Source: Bacteroidota bacterium
GTDB taxonomy: Bacteria > Bacteroidota > Bacteroidia > Chitinophagales > Chitinophagaceae
Length of the DNA: 64,000 bases
Reading direction: 5' to 3'
NCBI GenBank assembly: GCA_018268035.1
Contig: JAFDXI010000096.1
Span: forward strand, 1-64,000
Made by a program: the position numbers and the translations under genes. Under the pieces are notes generated by a model. The model ran no database searches. It was not told the origin of the DNA and saw only the letters and a list, made by a program, of their open reading frames with translations. This document shows, in pieces, positions 1-9,056 of this stretch (position 1 is the stretch's first letter; the number at the start of each line of letters is the position of its first letter).

Positions 1-46
1 TATTGGTGCAGTATTAGCAGCATTGTTGTTCAGGTATTTGTTATAA
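1..46 (+). CDS. C-terminal tail of an upstream membrane protein (partial)
   Basis: An open frame enters from the left edge in frame 2 and ends at TAA 44-46. The 14 visible residues are very hydrophobic and end in FRYLL, which looks like the last transmembrane helix of a membrane protein. The ending is reminiscent of aquaporin/MIP proteins, but this is only an impression from a few residues. It converges on the regulator gene at 89-829. Confidence 0.35.
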   Translation, partial: IGAVLAALLFRYLL

Positions 47-88
47 TTCTTCGGTAAGAATAAACAATTGCAGATTCATTTTAATTGA

Positions 89-829
89 TCAGGCAAGTTT
101 CAATCTTTGCAAAAACTCATCTTTTTTTCTGGTAGAAACTTCTACTTCTGATCCATCTTCCATCATCACTGTGCCACCAGATTTTTTTTGATATTTTTTT
201 ACAAGGTCAATATTGATAAGGTGAGATTTATGTACCCGGAAAAAGTTATAATCAGCCAATAGCTCATCAAACTCCTTCAGGGATTTTGAGACCAAGAGCT
301 TTCTTTTATCCTTCAGAAATACAATAGTATAATTAATATCACTTTCACACCGGATAATATCAGTGATTTGCACAAATTCGCTGCCCGTTATGTCTGTAAT
401 ACAGATACGCTTTGATGTATGTGAAAGGTTATAAAAAAGGTTCTCATATTTTTTGATTGATTCTTTTGCAGAAATTTTCCCTTCTATTTTTTTTATTGCA
501 CTATCCAGGTCATATTGCTCTACCGGTTTTAGTAAATAATCTATGGCACTAAACTTAAAAGCCTTCACGGCATATTTATCATAAGCAGTTGTAAAAATTA
601 TTTCAAAGTTTATTGCAGGTAATTGTTTCAGCAGGTCAAAGCCAGTTTCATTTCCAATTTCAACATCCAGGAAAACCAATTGCGGGTTGAATTTTTTTAT
701 GGCAGACAAACCATCAGTAACGTTTTGAAATGAACCACACAATTCAACTGATTCCTTTAATCCGGAAAGCAAAGCTTCAAGGCTCCTGATGCAATGCATT
801 TCATCATCAATAATGATGGCTTTAATCAT
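89..829 (-). CDS. LytTR-family response regulator
   Basis: This is a 246-residue DNA-binding response regulator. Residues 1-120 form a CheY-like receiver with the acidic pair D8/D9, phospho-acceptor D55 in VFLDVEI and a conserved lysine in LLKP. Residues from about 140 to the end form a LytTR DNA-binding domain with the typical FFRVHKSHLIN segment. Three bases separate it from the upstream kinase gene, so the two are almost certainly co-transcribed and the kinase at 833-2938 is its cognate partner. The target genes cannot be told from the sequence. Confidence 0.93.
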   Translation of the reverse strand: MIKAIIIDDEMHCIRSLEALLSGLKESVELCGSFQNVTDGLSAIKKFNPQLVFLDVEIGNETGFDLLKQLPAINFEIIFTTAYDKYAVKAFKFSAIDYLLKPVEQYDLDSAIKKIEGKISAKESIKKYENLFYNLSHTSKRICITDITGSEFVQITDIIRCESDINYTIVFLKDKRKLLVSKSLKEFDELLADYNFFRVHKSHLINIDLVKKYQKKSGGTVMMEDGSEVEVSTRKKDEFLQRLKLA

Positions 830-832
830 AAA

Positions 833-2938
833 TTAAAAATTATATTCAACAGGAAGTTTTATTTCTGTACAAACACCTTGTTCCTTATCTTTTATACTGA
901 TTGAGGCATTTGAATTCTTCAATTTATTTATCATCAGGACCCTTTCATCAGTTATTTTCATACCAAGGCTTTTTGAGGTCACACCATCTTTACCATTCCT
1001 GGTTTGCAAAGCCATGCCCCTTCCGATTCCATTATCTTCAATTGTGCAAACCAGCATGTCATCTTTCACCATCAAACTGATATTAATTTTTCCTTCTCCT
1101 TCTTTGCCCTGGAACCCGTGCCAGATTGAATTTTCAACAAAAGGTTGCAATATCAGCGGTGGCACCATAATATTTTCCGGGTCAACGGATGCATCCATAT
1201 TAATCTCGTAAATAAACTTATTATTCAACCGCAGCTTTTCGACATCCATATATAATTTCAATGCTTTGATATCATCAGCAAGTGTAACAGAGGAATTTTC
1301 AGAATTTTCAAGTATCAACCGCATCACTGCTGCAAATTTTTTCAGGTAAATTTCTGCTGATTGAATATCATTTCTCAAAATATAATCACCAATAGAGTTG
1401 AGTGAATTAAAAATAAAATGCGGATTCATTTGAGTTCTCAATACCTTCATTTCAGTTTCAAGAATTTCAGTTTTTAATACAGACTCATTCTTTGCTGTTT
1501 CAGCTTCTTTTTTTCTTCTATAAAAAATGAAACTAATTGCCGTAGCAAGCAGTATGACTCCCCCTGATATGAATAATAATTTATTCAACAATTTTTGCCT
1601 GGAAATTTCCTGGGATGATAGAAGTTGTTTTCTATCATTCTCTGTTTTGATGGCTGCTTCCCTGGCACTAAATTCATTTTGCATTTCAAGCCTTGTTATC
1701 TGCTTTTTCTGATCTTCAATGGACAATGAATCCTGTAACTCCCTTGCCTGCCTGTAGGCAATTAAAGCTTTATTGTACATTTTAGCTTTCTCAAAAGAAC
1801 TGCTGATATCATTTAAAATAGTTATAGTTAATGAACGTGATTGTATTTCCCTTGATAACTGCAATGCTTTGTGCTGATGAAACAAAGCATTTTCATATCT
1901 TTTATCAACCGGTATTTTTTGCTGCAACAGGAAATTATCAGAACATTCAATCAACATCCTTCCCCAGGTATTTAATAGCAAAGCAGTGTTGTATTTATCT
2001 GTGTGTTTTTCATAAATCAACAGCGCATTATTGATGTTGGATAAAGCATTGACAAAGTCTTTTGTCCTGATACTTGTATAAGCAATGTTTGAATAACAAG
2101 AAGCAATTTCCCTTTCATTATTTAATTCAATATTCAAATTCAGCGCATCTATGAAGTATTTTATTGCGAGCTGATAATTTCCAGCTTCATCATTCAATAT
2201 TCCTATGTGCTGGTAGTCGTGTGCAAGGTTATTTTTGTCGTTAATGTTTTGATTTATTTCAAGAGCCTGCATATAATATTGCATGGCTTTGCCAGGGTCA
2301 TTTAATTCATGATAAACCATTCCTATGTTGGATAAGACCATTGCTTCATTAGATGGCATTTTTACTTTCTTATAGACATTTAATGCCATCAGATAATATT
2401 TTAATGCAGTTGTATAATCATTGAGTCTTAAATAATTGCCGGCAATACTGTTATATGAATCTGCTTCATCCACCGTAAGATTTATTTCTTTATAGAGTTC
2501 AATAGCTGATTGTTGATATTTGATAGAAAGAAAATAATTGCTTATATCATAATAAACATAAGCCAGGTTATAAAACACGTTGGCTGCACTTTTTTTGTTT
2601 CCTGCCTTTAATTGCAAATCAGCAGCTATCAGATACAATGCTACCGCTTCGGAATCCCTTCCAAGTTTATGCAGATTGGTTGCTTTATTTGTCATAGCTC
2701 CTGCAATCCTGGTATTGCTGTTGAGTTGCCTTGCAAGCGCTATTGCAGAATCAGCTGCAATTATTCCTTTTTCAGGATTGGAAAAACTATATTGATAGGA
2801 AAGGGTTTTAAGTAACTGATACCTTATTGTATCTTTTTGTGGATGACGGCCCAATTCAACTAATAAGGAATCCGTCTTGTTTTGTGCAACAATACTAAAA
2901 GTAAAAATTAAAAAAGTAAACAATAAAAGCGTTTTCAT
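833..2938 (-). CDS. TPR-containing LytS-like sensor histidine kinase
   Basis: This is a 701-residue sensor kinase of the His_kinase (LytS/YehU) class. A signal peptide covers residues 1-18, ending in IVAQ. Tetratricopeptide repeats fill roughly 50-410, a coiled segment follows, and one transmembrane helix lies near 455-475. The kinase core has the phospho-acceptor H507 in QMNPHFIFNSLNS and an ATP-binding domain with its N-box around N603 and a DNGIGRG motif. The TPR part should be periplasmic and sense a protein or peptide ligand, as in many Bacteroidota kinases. It is transcribed ahead of the LytTR regulator with a 3-bp gap. The ligand is unknown. Confidence 0.93.
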   Translation of the reverse strand: MKTLLLFTFLIFTFSIVAQNKTDSLLVELGRHPQKDTIRYQLLKTLSYQYSFSNPEKGIIAADSAIALARQLNSNTRIAGAMTNKATNLHKLGRDSEAVALYLIAADLQLKAGNKKSAANVFYNLAYVYYDISNYFLSIKYQQSAIELYKEINLTVDEADSYNSIAGNYLRLNDYTTALKYYLMALNVYKKVKMPSNEAMVLSNIGMVYHELNDPGKAMQYYMQALEINQNINDKNNLAHDYQHIGILNDEAGNYQLAIKYFIDALNLNIELNNEREIASCYSNIAYTSIRTKDFVNALSNINNALLIYEKHTDKYNTALLLNTWGRMLIECSDNFLLQQKIPVDKRYENALFHQHKALQLSREIQSRSLTITILNDISSSFEKAKMYNKALIAYRQARELQDSLSIEDQKKQITRLEMQNEFSAREAAIKTENDRKQLLSSQEISRQKLLNKLLFISGGVILLATAISFIFYRRKKEAETAKNESVLKTEILETEMKVLRTQMNPHFIFNSLNSIGDYILRNDIQSAEIYLKKFAAVMRLILENSENSSVTLADDIKALKLYMDVEKLRLNNKFIYEINMDASVDPENIMVPPLILQPFVENSIWHGFQGKEGEGKINISLMVKDDMLVCTIEDNGIGRGMALQTRNGKDGVTSKSLGMKITDERVLMINKLKNSNASISIKDKEQGVCTEIKLPVEYNF

Positions 2939-3124
2939 TTGGTAGAGTTAAAACTTATTTAAGTAAGATAGTGTGCATTTTGGTATATCAAAATAAAATA
3001 ATTCCTGCGAATCCCTGCGATTTTCCGGCGAATAATAATTGGGTATTCACGAAAAATAAACAACGATATTTTGAACATCTTTGGTTCATAAGTTTACATA
3101 GTAACTGTAAGGGAAACGCAACTT

Positions 3125-3445
3125 ATGAAAACTTTTTTACCATATTTTCTAATAACAGTTATAATAACTGGTTGCAACAAAGAGCCAACTTCTGAAGATA
3201 TTTCAAGAAAAATATTAACTGAATACGTGTGCCCGGAAAATGCCAGGGTGGAAGGATTGAAAATTATTAAACAAACCGAGACGCAAAGCCTGTTGGGTAA
3301 ACCGGCATTGCAACTAATAGTATCAGGAGAAATTGTTTGGCAGGATGGCTGCAATGAGACATTTGCTGTTCTCTCCAAAGGTCATAAAGAAGCTTTCAAC
3401 AATATAAACATCATGCTCATAAAAGAAGAGGGTGAATGGAAATAA
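3125..3445 (+). CDS. Small predicted lipoprotein of unknown function
   Basis: The protein has 106 residues. The N-terminus is a lipoprotein signal (residues 1-16) with a lipobox ending IITGC, so it should be lipid-anchored in the envelope after Cys17. The mature part has two further cysteines, in EYVCPEN and QDGCNET, which could form a disulfide. No family was recognised. It is divergent from the kinase gene and 42 bp upstream of the large T9SS cargo gene, so the two may share a transcript. Confidence 0.7.
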   Translation: MKTFLPYFLITVIITGCNKEPTSEDISRKILTEYVCPENARVEGLKIIKQTETQSLLGKPALQLIVSGEIVWQDGCNETFAVLSKGHKEAFNNINIMLIKEEGEWK

Positions 3446-3487
3446 AATATTATCTCAAAAAAATTTTAAACCAAAAAAATAAAAACC

Positions 3488-5977
3488 ATGAAAACTTTTA
3501 TTACAATCAGTTGCATCATTGCTTTTGCAATTACAACAAACGCTCAAAGCAGCGGTGATTTTCGCAGTATTAAAACAGGCAACTGGAACGACAAAACCAT
3601 CTGGCAGACCTATAATGGTTCAGCCTGGGTTGCAGCTACAGCATACCCGACAAATACTAACGGCAAAATCACTATTACAGACACTACCAGTATTACAGTC
3701 AACCTGAATTTAACAATAGACCAAACAGTTGTAAAAGCAGGTGGACAGCTTAATCTAAACTCAAATTACACTATCACATTAAACAATGGTGCAGGAGATG
3801 ACCTCACTATTGATGGAATGCTTTATATGACTAACGGAACTATTGCAAGTCCGGGTAACTTAGTTATAAATGGTTCATTTCTCTGGAATGGCGGCTCTTT
3901 GCAGGTAGCTACGAATAATGGAGGCACCATCAACATTGAAGGAAATGTTTACTTGTATTCGGTTCTCACCAATGCAGGAAACATTAACTGGTCGAGCACT
4001 TATATAACTTTTGAGGGTGGCACTATCAACAATAATGGTATTGTAAATGCACTGACACAAAATTATTTGTATGATGGCAATGGCGGCACATTCAATAACA
4101 ATGCTACTGGCATTTATAACCAGCTTGGTAATGATGGAACCATCAGCAGGATTACTTTCAACAATAAAGGGACAATGAATTTTAATGCAGGTGTATTCAA
4201 TGTTGATCAGGGTGTATTTAAAAATACAAAGACATTGAATTTTGATGGTGGCAATTTTCTGAATGAAGCAACAACCAACCTGAACGGAGGCACAAAAATA
4301 ACCGGCAAAGGCTCAATAACTCAAGCATATAATTTCTTAAATATTAATCTCACATTGACTTTACCGGAAGATATAGAATTTATCATTACCAATGGAAGTA
4401 TTGCGGGATCTGGTTCGCTTACAACCAAAGGCATTATAACCTGGAATGATGGTTCAATTAATTTAGCGCTTACAATTCAAAACACTTCAGTTGTAAATAT
4501 CGGTTATAACGAAGCCACCCTATACTCAACCTTGACCAATAACGGAACAATAAACTGGTTAAGCGGCTACATTACATTTGAAGGCGGAAGCATCATCAAC
4601 AACAAAACTTTTAATGCTTATGGCAATGGATATTTTTATAATGGTAACGGAGGGACATTTACAAACAGTTCAGGTGGCGTATTCAACAGGTTAGTGGGCA
4701 CCGGCAATTTAAGTAACCAAATTACATTTAATAATGCCGGAACAATGAATATCAACAGTGGCAAATTTTTTAATATTAATTCAGCTACATTCACCAATAC
4801 CGGTGTATTAAATTTGAATAATGGTAATTTTGAAAACCAGGCAACTGCAAATTTCAACAGTGGCTCAACTGTGACAGGCAAAGGCAAAATAATCAATTCA
4901 TATAATACAATGAATATAAATACTTCATTAACCTTGCCTTCCAATGTCTCCTTTGTTTTAACTTATAGCTCAGGTGCAACCATCGCCGGAACCGGCAGTT
5001 TAAAAATCAATGGAGAAATGTTTTGGCAAAATGGTGATATCAATTTACCAGTAACAATTTTAAGTAATGGGCTATTACAAATCAGTGGTGCATCCGGTTT
5101 ATATTCTACACTTACCAATAATGGAACAGTTAACTGGCTTAGCAGTGATATTTATTTTTATGGTGGTACTATTGAAAACAATGCAACCTTTAATATTTTG
5201 GCTGATTACAGGTTATATAAATATACCACCGGTTCGTTTGTCAATAATCCAAAAGGAAAAATCGTCAAGAATACGCTAGGTACTACATTAGCAACGGTTA
5301 CAGTAAACAATAAAGGTGCCATCAGCGGGACAGGCAAATTTGATTTCGGCACAGGGCTTTCTAACTCGGGCGTATTTGCGCCTGGCATAGATACAGCAAC
5401 AAGCATCCTGACAACTGGTACTGATTATAAAAACAAAACATTGCTCATAAAAATGAATGGCACTTCACCGGGCATCAGTTACGACCGTTTACAAGTTAAT
5501 GGGAACGTTAAATTCGGCAGTGATACATTGAGGGTAACAACAACCGGAACAATACCTGCAGGCAGTTATACAATTGTCAAATTTACTGGCACCAGGACTG
5601 GTACAATTAAAGTAAAAGATTTGCCTGCCAATTGCAGCATACAATACATAGCCAATAAAGTAGTGTTGAAAGTGTCAAGCCCTTTCAGCAATGATGATAA
5701 TGACCGTGTGGCTGATAATGCAAAAATTGAAGTTAACAATACACAGTTTTCAATATTCCCTAACCCTGCTACTAATTCAATCAATATTAATTTCCCTTCA
5801 AAAAATAAATCAGCAACATTGCAGGTCTTTGACATACACGGCAAACAGGTAATACAAAAAATAGTTACACCATCTGTTGCCAATAAGATTGACATCAGCA
5901 TGTTAGCATCCGGAAGTTACATGGTTCAAATCAGTGATGGCACTGATAAAAAATCAGCAAAATTTGTCAAACAATAA
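3488..5977 (+). CDS. Large repetitive secreted protein with T9SS type A sorting domain
   Basis: This is an 829-residue exported protein. Residues 1-19 are a signal peptide ending in TTNAQ. The body is rich in Asn, Gly and Thr and is likely a beta-helix or beta-solenoid. It holds three copies of a repeat of about 190 residues: the landmark LYSxLTNxGxxNW recurs near residues 155, 345 and 538. The last 75 residues, beginning FSIFPNPATNSI, form a typical T9SS type A sorting domain, so the protein should cross the outer membrane and be displayed or released. No catalytic motif is visible; a role in adhesion or as a matrix protein is an inference. Confidence 0.88.
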   Translation: MKTFITISCIIAFAITTNAQSSGDFRSIKTGNWNDKTIWQTYNGSAWVAATAYPTNTNGKITITDTTSITVNLNLTIDQTVVKAGGQLNLNSNYTITLNNGAGDDLTIDGMLYMTNGTIASPGNLVINGSFLWNGGSLQVATNNGGTINIEGNVYLYSVLTNAGNINWSSTYITFEGGTINNNGIVNALTQNYLYDGNGGTFNNNATGIYNQLGNDGTISRITFNNKGTMNFNAGVFNVDQGVFKNTKTLNFDGGNFLNEATTNLNGGTKITGKGSITQAYNFLNINLTLTLPEDIEFIITNGSIAGSGSLTTKGIITWNDGSINLALTIQNTSVVNIGYNEATLYSTLTNNGTINWLSGYITFEGGSIINNKTFNAYGNGYFYNGNGGTFTNSSGGVFNRLVGTGNLSNQITFNNAGTMNINSGKFFNINSATFTNTGVLNLNNGNFENQATANFNSGSTVTGKGKIINSYNTMNINTSLTLPSNVSFVLTYSSGATIAGTGSLKINGEMFWQNGDINLPVTILSNGLLQISGASGLYSTLTNNGTVNWLSSDIYFYGGTIENNATFNILADYRLYKYTTGSFVNNPKGKIVKNTLGTTLATVTVNNKGAISGTGKFDFGTGLSNSGVFAPGIDTATSILTTGTDYKNKTLLIKMNGTSPGISYDRLQVNGNVKFGSDTLRVTTTGTIPAGSYTIVKFTGTRTGTIKVKDLPANCSIQYIANKVVLKVSSPFSNDDNDRVADNAKIEVNNTQFSIFPNPATNSININFPSKNKSATLQVFDIHGKQVIQKIVTPSVANKIDISMLASGSYMVQISDGTDKKSAKFVKQ

Positions 5978-5996
5978 TTCACAAAAACATGCACTT

Positions 5997-6027
5997 AAAA
6001 ATGCCCTGGTTCACAGGGCATTTTTAT
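5997..6027 (+). terminator. Rho-independent terminator after the T9SS cargo gene
   Basis: A perfect 8-bp stem, ATGCCCTG/CAGGGCAT with a 5-nt loop, is extended by AAAA/TTTT and followed by a T-rich run. It begins 20 bp after the stop codon of the cargo gene. Confidence 0.85.
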
Positions 6028-6130
6028 TAACATCAAGTAAAAATAAAACCATGCGCATTGAAAACAATTCTTCCTGGTTAATTCAAAATTTTCACTACCA
6101 CAACACATCAGCAACAAACCTTTTCTTCAT

Positions 6131-6160
6131 ACTTAAAAAGGCTTTCATTACGAAAGCCTT
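6131..6160 (-). terminator. Rho-independent terminator after the Hsp20 gene
   Basis: The perfect 9-bp stem AAGGCTTTC/GAAAGCCTT has a 5-nt loop. Read on the minus strand it is followed by a run of T, just downstream of the Hsp20 stop codon. Confidence 0.8.
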
Positions 6161-6175
6161 AATCATCATTGCTGC

Positions 6176-6574
6176 TTAATTAACCGGTATATCCTGATGT
6201 GCTGGTTCTTTACCGGGAATAAAAGGAATGCTTACCTGCAAAACACCATCAGTATAAACAGCATTAATGCGGCTGGCATCAACACTGTCATCTAATGTGA
6301 AGCTACGTTCAAAACCTCCACGGCTATATTCTTTTTTTGTCCAGTCAGGAACCGGCAAACCATCAGGTGGTGCATAAGAAATCACCAGCTCATTTCCCTT
6401 GTTTGAAACATTAAAATTCTCTTTAATGCGCCCCGGAGCAAACACCATTATTTCATAACTGTTGTCTGTTTTATACACATTAACCGGAGCCCTGAAAACA
6501 GATGCAATAAACGGATGCTGACGTCTTCCGTGAACGGCGCCGATAAAAGGCGCAAATCCATGTTTGTTGTACAT
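6176..6574 (-). CDS. Hsp20/alpha-crystallin family small heat-shock protein
   Basis: The protein has 132 residues, a normal length for a bacterial small heat-shock protein. The alpha-crystallin domain spans about 28-122: it opens with PVNVYKTDNSYEIMVFAPG and closes with DGVLQVSIPF. The C-terminal tail carries an I-x-V motif (IPV at 129-131) of the kind that drives oligomer assembly. It should be an ATP-independent cytosolic holdase that binds unfolding proteins. The gene stands alone with its own terminator. Confidence 0.93.
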   Translation of the reverse strand: MYNKHGFAPFIGAVHGRRQHPFIASVFRAPVNVYKTDNSYEIMVFAPGRIKENFNVSNKGNELVISYAPPDGLPVPDWTKKEYSRGGFERSFTLDDSVDASRINAVYTDGVLQVSIPFIPGKEPAHQDIPVN

Positions 6575-6767
6575 AATTTATTTTTTTGTTTTTAATGATT
6601 AGTATAAATCACTTTCTGAATGTTGCAGACTATACAGTAAGGAAGACGAACTGGAGGAAAGATTACTTTAAATCAATGAAAAAATATTTTCAAAAGATAG
6701 TATGCAAAATTGTTAAGAAAACAACAGCAAGCACAGTTTTTCAACCTATTCATATTTCAGATTGAAA

Positions 6768-6797
6768 TTTGAAAACCATTTCAAGGCTATACCTTTG
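6768..6797 (+). promoter_or_regulatory. Bacteroidota-type sigma promoter abutting the YkgJ gene
   Basis: TTTG at 6768-6771 and TACCTTTG at 6790-6797 are separated by 18 bp, close to the known TTTG-N19-TAnnTTTG consensus. The ATG at 6803 begins only 5 bp after the -7 element, so the transcript would have almost no leader. Confidence 0.65.
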
Positions 6798-6802
6798 CAT
6801 CC

Positions 6803-7255
6803 ATGCAGCTGGGTGATAAACAACAACTAAAAAAATATAAACAGTTTTTACAAAAGGCAGATAAGAATAAAGTGCTGAAAGCTTTGCCTGAACTGCATGA
6901 AGCAGCTTTTGAAAAAATCAATTGCTTAAACTGTGCTTTGTGTTGCAAAAATTATTCACCTCGTTTTAAAACGCCGGATATAAAAAGAATCAGCCGGCAC
7001 CTGAAACAAAAAGAAAGTGAATTCATTGACAACTACCTGCGACTGGATAATGAAGGTGACTATGTAGTGAAATCAACGCCATGCCCTTTTCTTGGTGCAG
7101 ATAATTATTGCAGTATTTATGATGTACGCCCATCAGACTGCAGCCGCTTCCCTTATACCAACGAAGATGTTTTCATCAAACGTCCACACATCACTTTAAA
7201 AAATGCAGAATTCTGCCCTATCGTTGATTTTGTATTAGATAAGCTGACAGAATAA
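6803..7255 (+). CDS. YkgJ-type cysteine cluster protein
   Basis: This 150-residue protein has the cysteine spacing of the YkgJ/zinc- or iron-chelating cysteine-cluster family. C-x2-C-x3-CC lies near 46-53 (CLNCALCCKNY), and a second group follows in STPCPFLGADNYCSIYDVRP and DCSRFPY. The family is thought to bind zinc or an iron-sulfur cluster, and its function is not well established. No partner gene is evident: neighbours on both sides are on the opposite strand. The promoter sits directly against the start codon. Confidence 0.85.
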   Translation: MQLGDKQQLKKYKQFLQKADKNKVLKALPELHEAAFEKINCLNCALCCKNYSPRFKTPDIKRISRHLKQKESEFIDNYLRLDNEGDYVVKSTPCPFLGADNYCSIYDVRPSDCSRFPYTNEDVFIKRPHITLKNAEFCPIVDFVLDKLTE

Positions 7256-7572
7256 TTTATAACATTCATTCATTCGCAAATGCATTAACGTTAGGTTAAT
7301 GCCAAACCTTCAATCATTTCACGTTTTCATGAAAGCAGTATACCTGATTTAAAACATGTTGCATCAACATTGCCATAAAAACCCAAATGTTCAAAAGGGA
7401 TATTACAAAGTCTTTTAATATAAAATTAGCATCGGATATTTGCTGTGTAAATCCAAACATCCGTTATGAAGATTCCACAAGAACCAACTACATTGCTACC
7501 CGGAGTATATGATTTGTTAGTACAGGAATATGTTAGTTAGTAGTTTAAACAATTAATTTCCTTTTCAAATGC
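7256..7572. other. Intergenic stretch with a hairpin and a possible gene remnant
   Basis: This stretch of about 317 bp holds no clear gene. It contains a perfect 8-bp inverted repeat at 7282-7302 (GCATTAAC, 5-nt loop, GTTAATGC) without a T-run. A 24-codon open frame at 7466-7540 begins MKIPQEPTTLLPGVYDLLV and lies just after a promoter-like GGATATTTGC. The frame reads like the start of a real protein that stops early, so it may be the remnant of a lost gene. I could not assign it to a family. Confidence 0.4.
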
Positions 7573-7595
7573 TTAATGTTTTTGAAAAGGAAATT
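7555..7595 (-). terminator. Long hairpin overlapping the 3' end of the APC permease gene
   Basis: AATTTCCTTTTCAAA at 7555-7569 pairs perfectly with TTTGAAAAGGAAATT at 7581-7595, giving a 15-bp stem and an 11-nt loop. The right arm encodes the last residues of the permease and the stop codon lies in the loop. There is no long T-run, so termination or mRNA 3'-end protection are both possible. Confidence 0.5.
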
Positions 7596-8913
7596 CTTTT
7601 CTGTAACCTGCCTTTATTAAATAGACTAAAATACCCAAAGCTATGATGACAGAAGCCATCAGCATCATCTTCGCTTCAGTGGAATAAAAGATAAACAACC
7701 AAAGTGCAATAGCAAGGATAACCGGCAAAGGGAAGAATGGCATTTTCCATTTAAAAAAATTACGTCCTTTTCTTTTGTGCAACATTAAAAGGCCGATTGC
7801 CTGTCCAACAAACTGGATAATAATACGCATAGCAAGAATTGCAGTGATAACATCAGACAACTTAAATAAAAAACTAAACAGGAATGCAACACTTCCCAGG
7901 AAAAGAAGCGATATGTAAGGAAAGCTTTTTGTAGGATGCAATTTTGCAAAGACAGGAAAGAAAGCGCCATCTTTTGCGGCAGCATAAGGTATCCTGCTGT
8001 AACCTAATGTTGCAGAAAAAACCGAAGCAAATGCCACCCATAAAATGATGGCTGTAGCAACAATCGCAGCAGTAGGCCCTGCAATCACATTGATATATTC
8101 GCTGACTACAAAATGGCTTGCAGCAATATCATGTAATGGCAATACTGATGCAACACTAATATTCATCATCAGGTATAAAAAACAAATCACAGCAATTGAT
8201 ATAAACATGCTGCGGGGTATATTTTTCTCAGGTTTAATAATTTCACCACCCAAATGACAAACATTATAATACCCCAAATAACTATATACTGTTTTTACAC
8301 ATGCAAAACCAAAAGCTGCCGCAAATCCTTCATTCAATTCAATGTTATCATTGATGTGTTGCACAGGCATTAAAATATTCCCATGTATAACAGCGCCTGC
8401 AATAATCCAACCCATTATAACAAACACACCCATCCACAACAGCACACTTATTTTACCTATCGCTTCAATTTTCCTGTACAAAAGAAAAACAATGAGCACA
8501 ACGACAGCGCCACTGACTATTTTGCTTTCCACTTCACTTAATGTAATGAGGTAAGAGAAATATTGGGCAAATCCGATTGCTGCTGATGCAATGACTAAAG
8601 GCGCCTGTATCATCGTTTGCCATACAAACAAAAAACTCATGGGCTTGCCCCATTTTTCACCAAAGCCCTCTTTCAAAAAATTATAACTGCCACCTGCTAA
8701 TGGAAAAGTTGCGCCCAATTCACTCCAAACCATACCATCAATAAAAGATAAAACTGCGCCTGCAATCCATGCATACAAAAAAGAATATTGCTCATGCATT
8801 TTGTCCACCACAAGGCTCAACACCACAAACGGCCCGATACCTACCATATCAATCATATTGATAGCGCTTGCCTGTAATAAACCAATTTTACGGGATAACT
8901 TTTCTTCACTCAT
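7573..8913 (-). CDS. APC-superfamily amino acid/amine permease
   Basis: This integral membrane protein of about 446 residues has roughly 12 hydrophobic segments. The N-terminal helix 1 region carries GLLQASAINMIDMVGIGPFV, the unwound substrate-binding GxG-type helix of the APC (amino acid-polyamine-organocation) superfamily. It should exchange or import amino acids or amines with protons; the substrate cannot be told. The start at 8913 (MSEEKLSRKIG) is chosen because the frame further upstream opens with a TTG codon; ATG 8919 is an equal alternative. It is divergent from the GH13 gene and the two may share a control region. Confidence 0.88.
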   Translation of the reverse strand: MSEEKLSRKIGLLQASAINMIDMVGIGPFVVLSLVVDKMHEQYSFLYAWIAGAVLSFIDGMVWSELGATFPLAGGSYNFLKEGFGEKWGKPMSFLFVWQTMIQAPLVIASAAIGFAQYFSYLITLSEVESKIVSGAVVVLIVFLLYRKIEAIGKISVLLWMGVFVIMGWIIAGAVIHGNILMPVQHINDNIELNEGFAAAFGFACVKTVYSYLGYYNVCHLGGEIIKPEKNIPRSMFISIAVICFLYLMMNISVASVLPLHDIAASHFVVSEYINVIAGPTAAIVATAIILWVAFASVFSATLGYSRIPYAAAKDGAFFPVFAKLHPTKSFPYISLLFLGSVAFLFSFLFKLSDVITAILAMRIIIQFVGQAIGLLMLHKRKGRNFFKWKMPFFPLPVILAIALWLFIFYSTEAKMMLMASVIIALGILVYLIKAGYRKEFPFQKH

Positions 8914-9056
8914 AAGCATTACAAAAATTTCTGTATGCAATGAAGCACAAAATTTTTAAAAAACAACATTTATCACAATGGTCATATACAATCATTCTGA
9001 ATGCATTAAACCAATATCAATTTATCAATTGCTTTAATTTGCCGTATATTCATTTT

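Noticed and set aside
3900-5200. A CRISPR array or DNA tandem repeat inside the T9SS gene
   Set aside because: The repeats are long, diverged and coding, with a period of about 570-580 bp.
8940-9056. N-terminal extension of the cytosolic GH13 enzyme
   Set aside because: The 39 extra residues look non-coding and overlap the start of the divergent permease gene; homologue start IYEVNVRQY fits ATG 9057.
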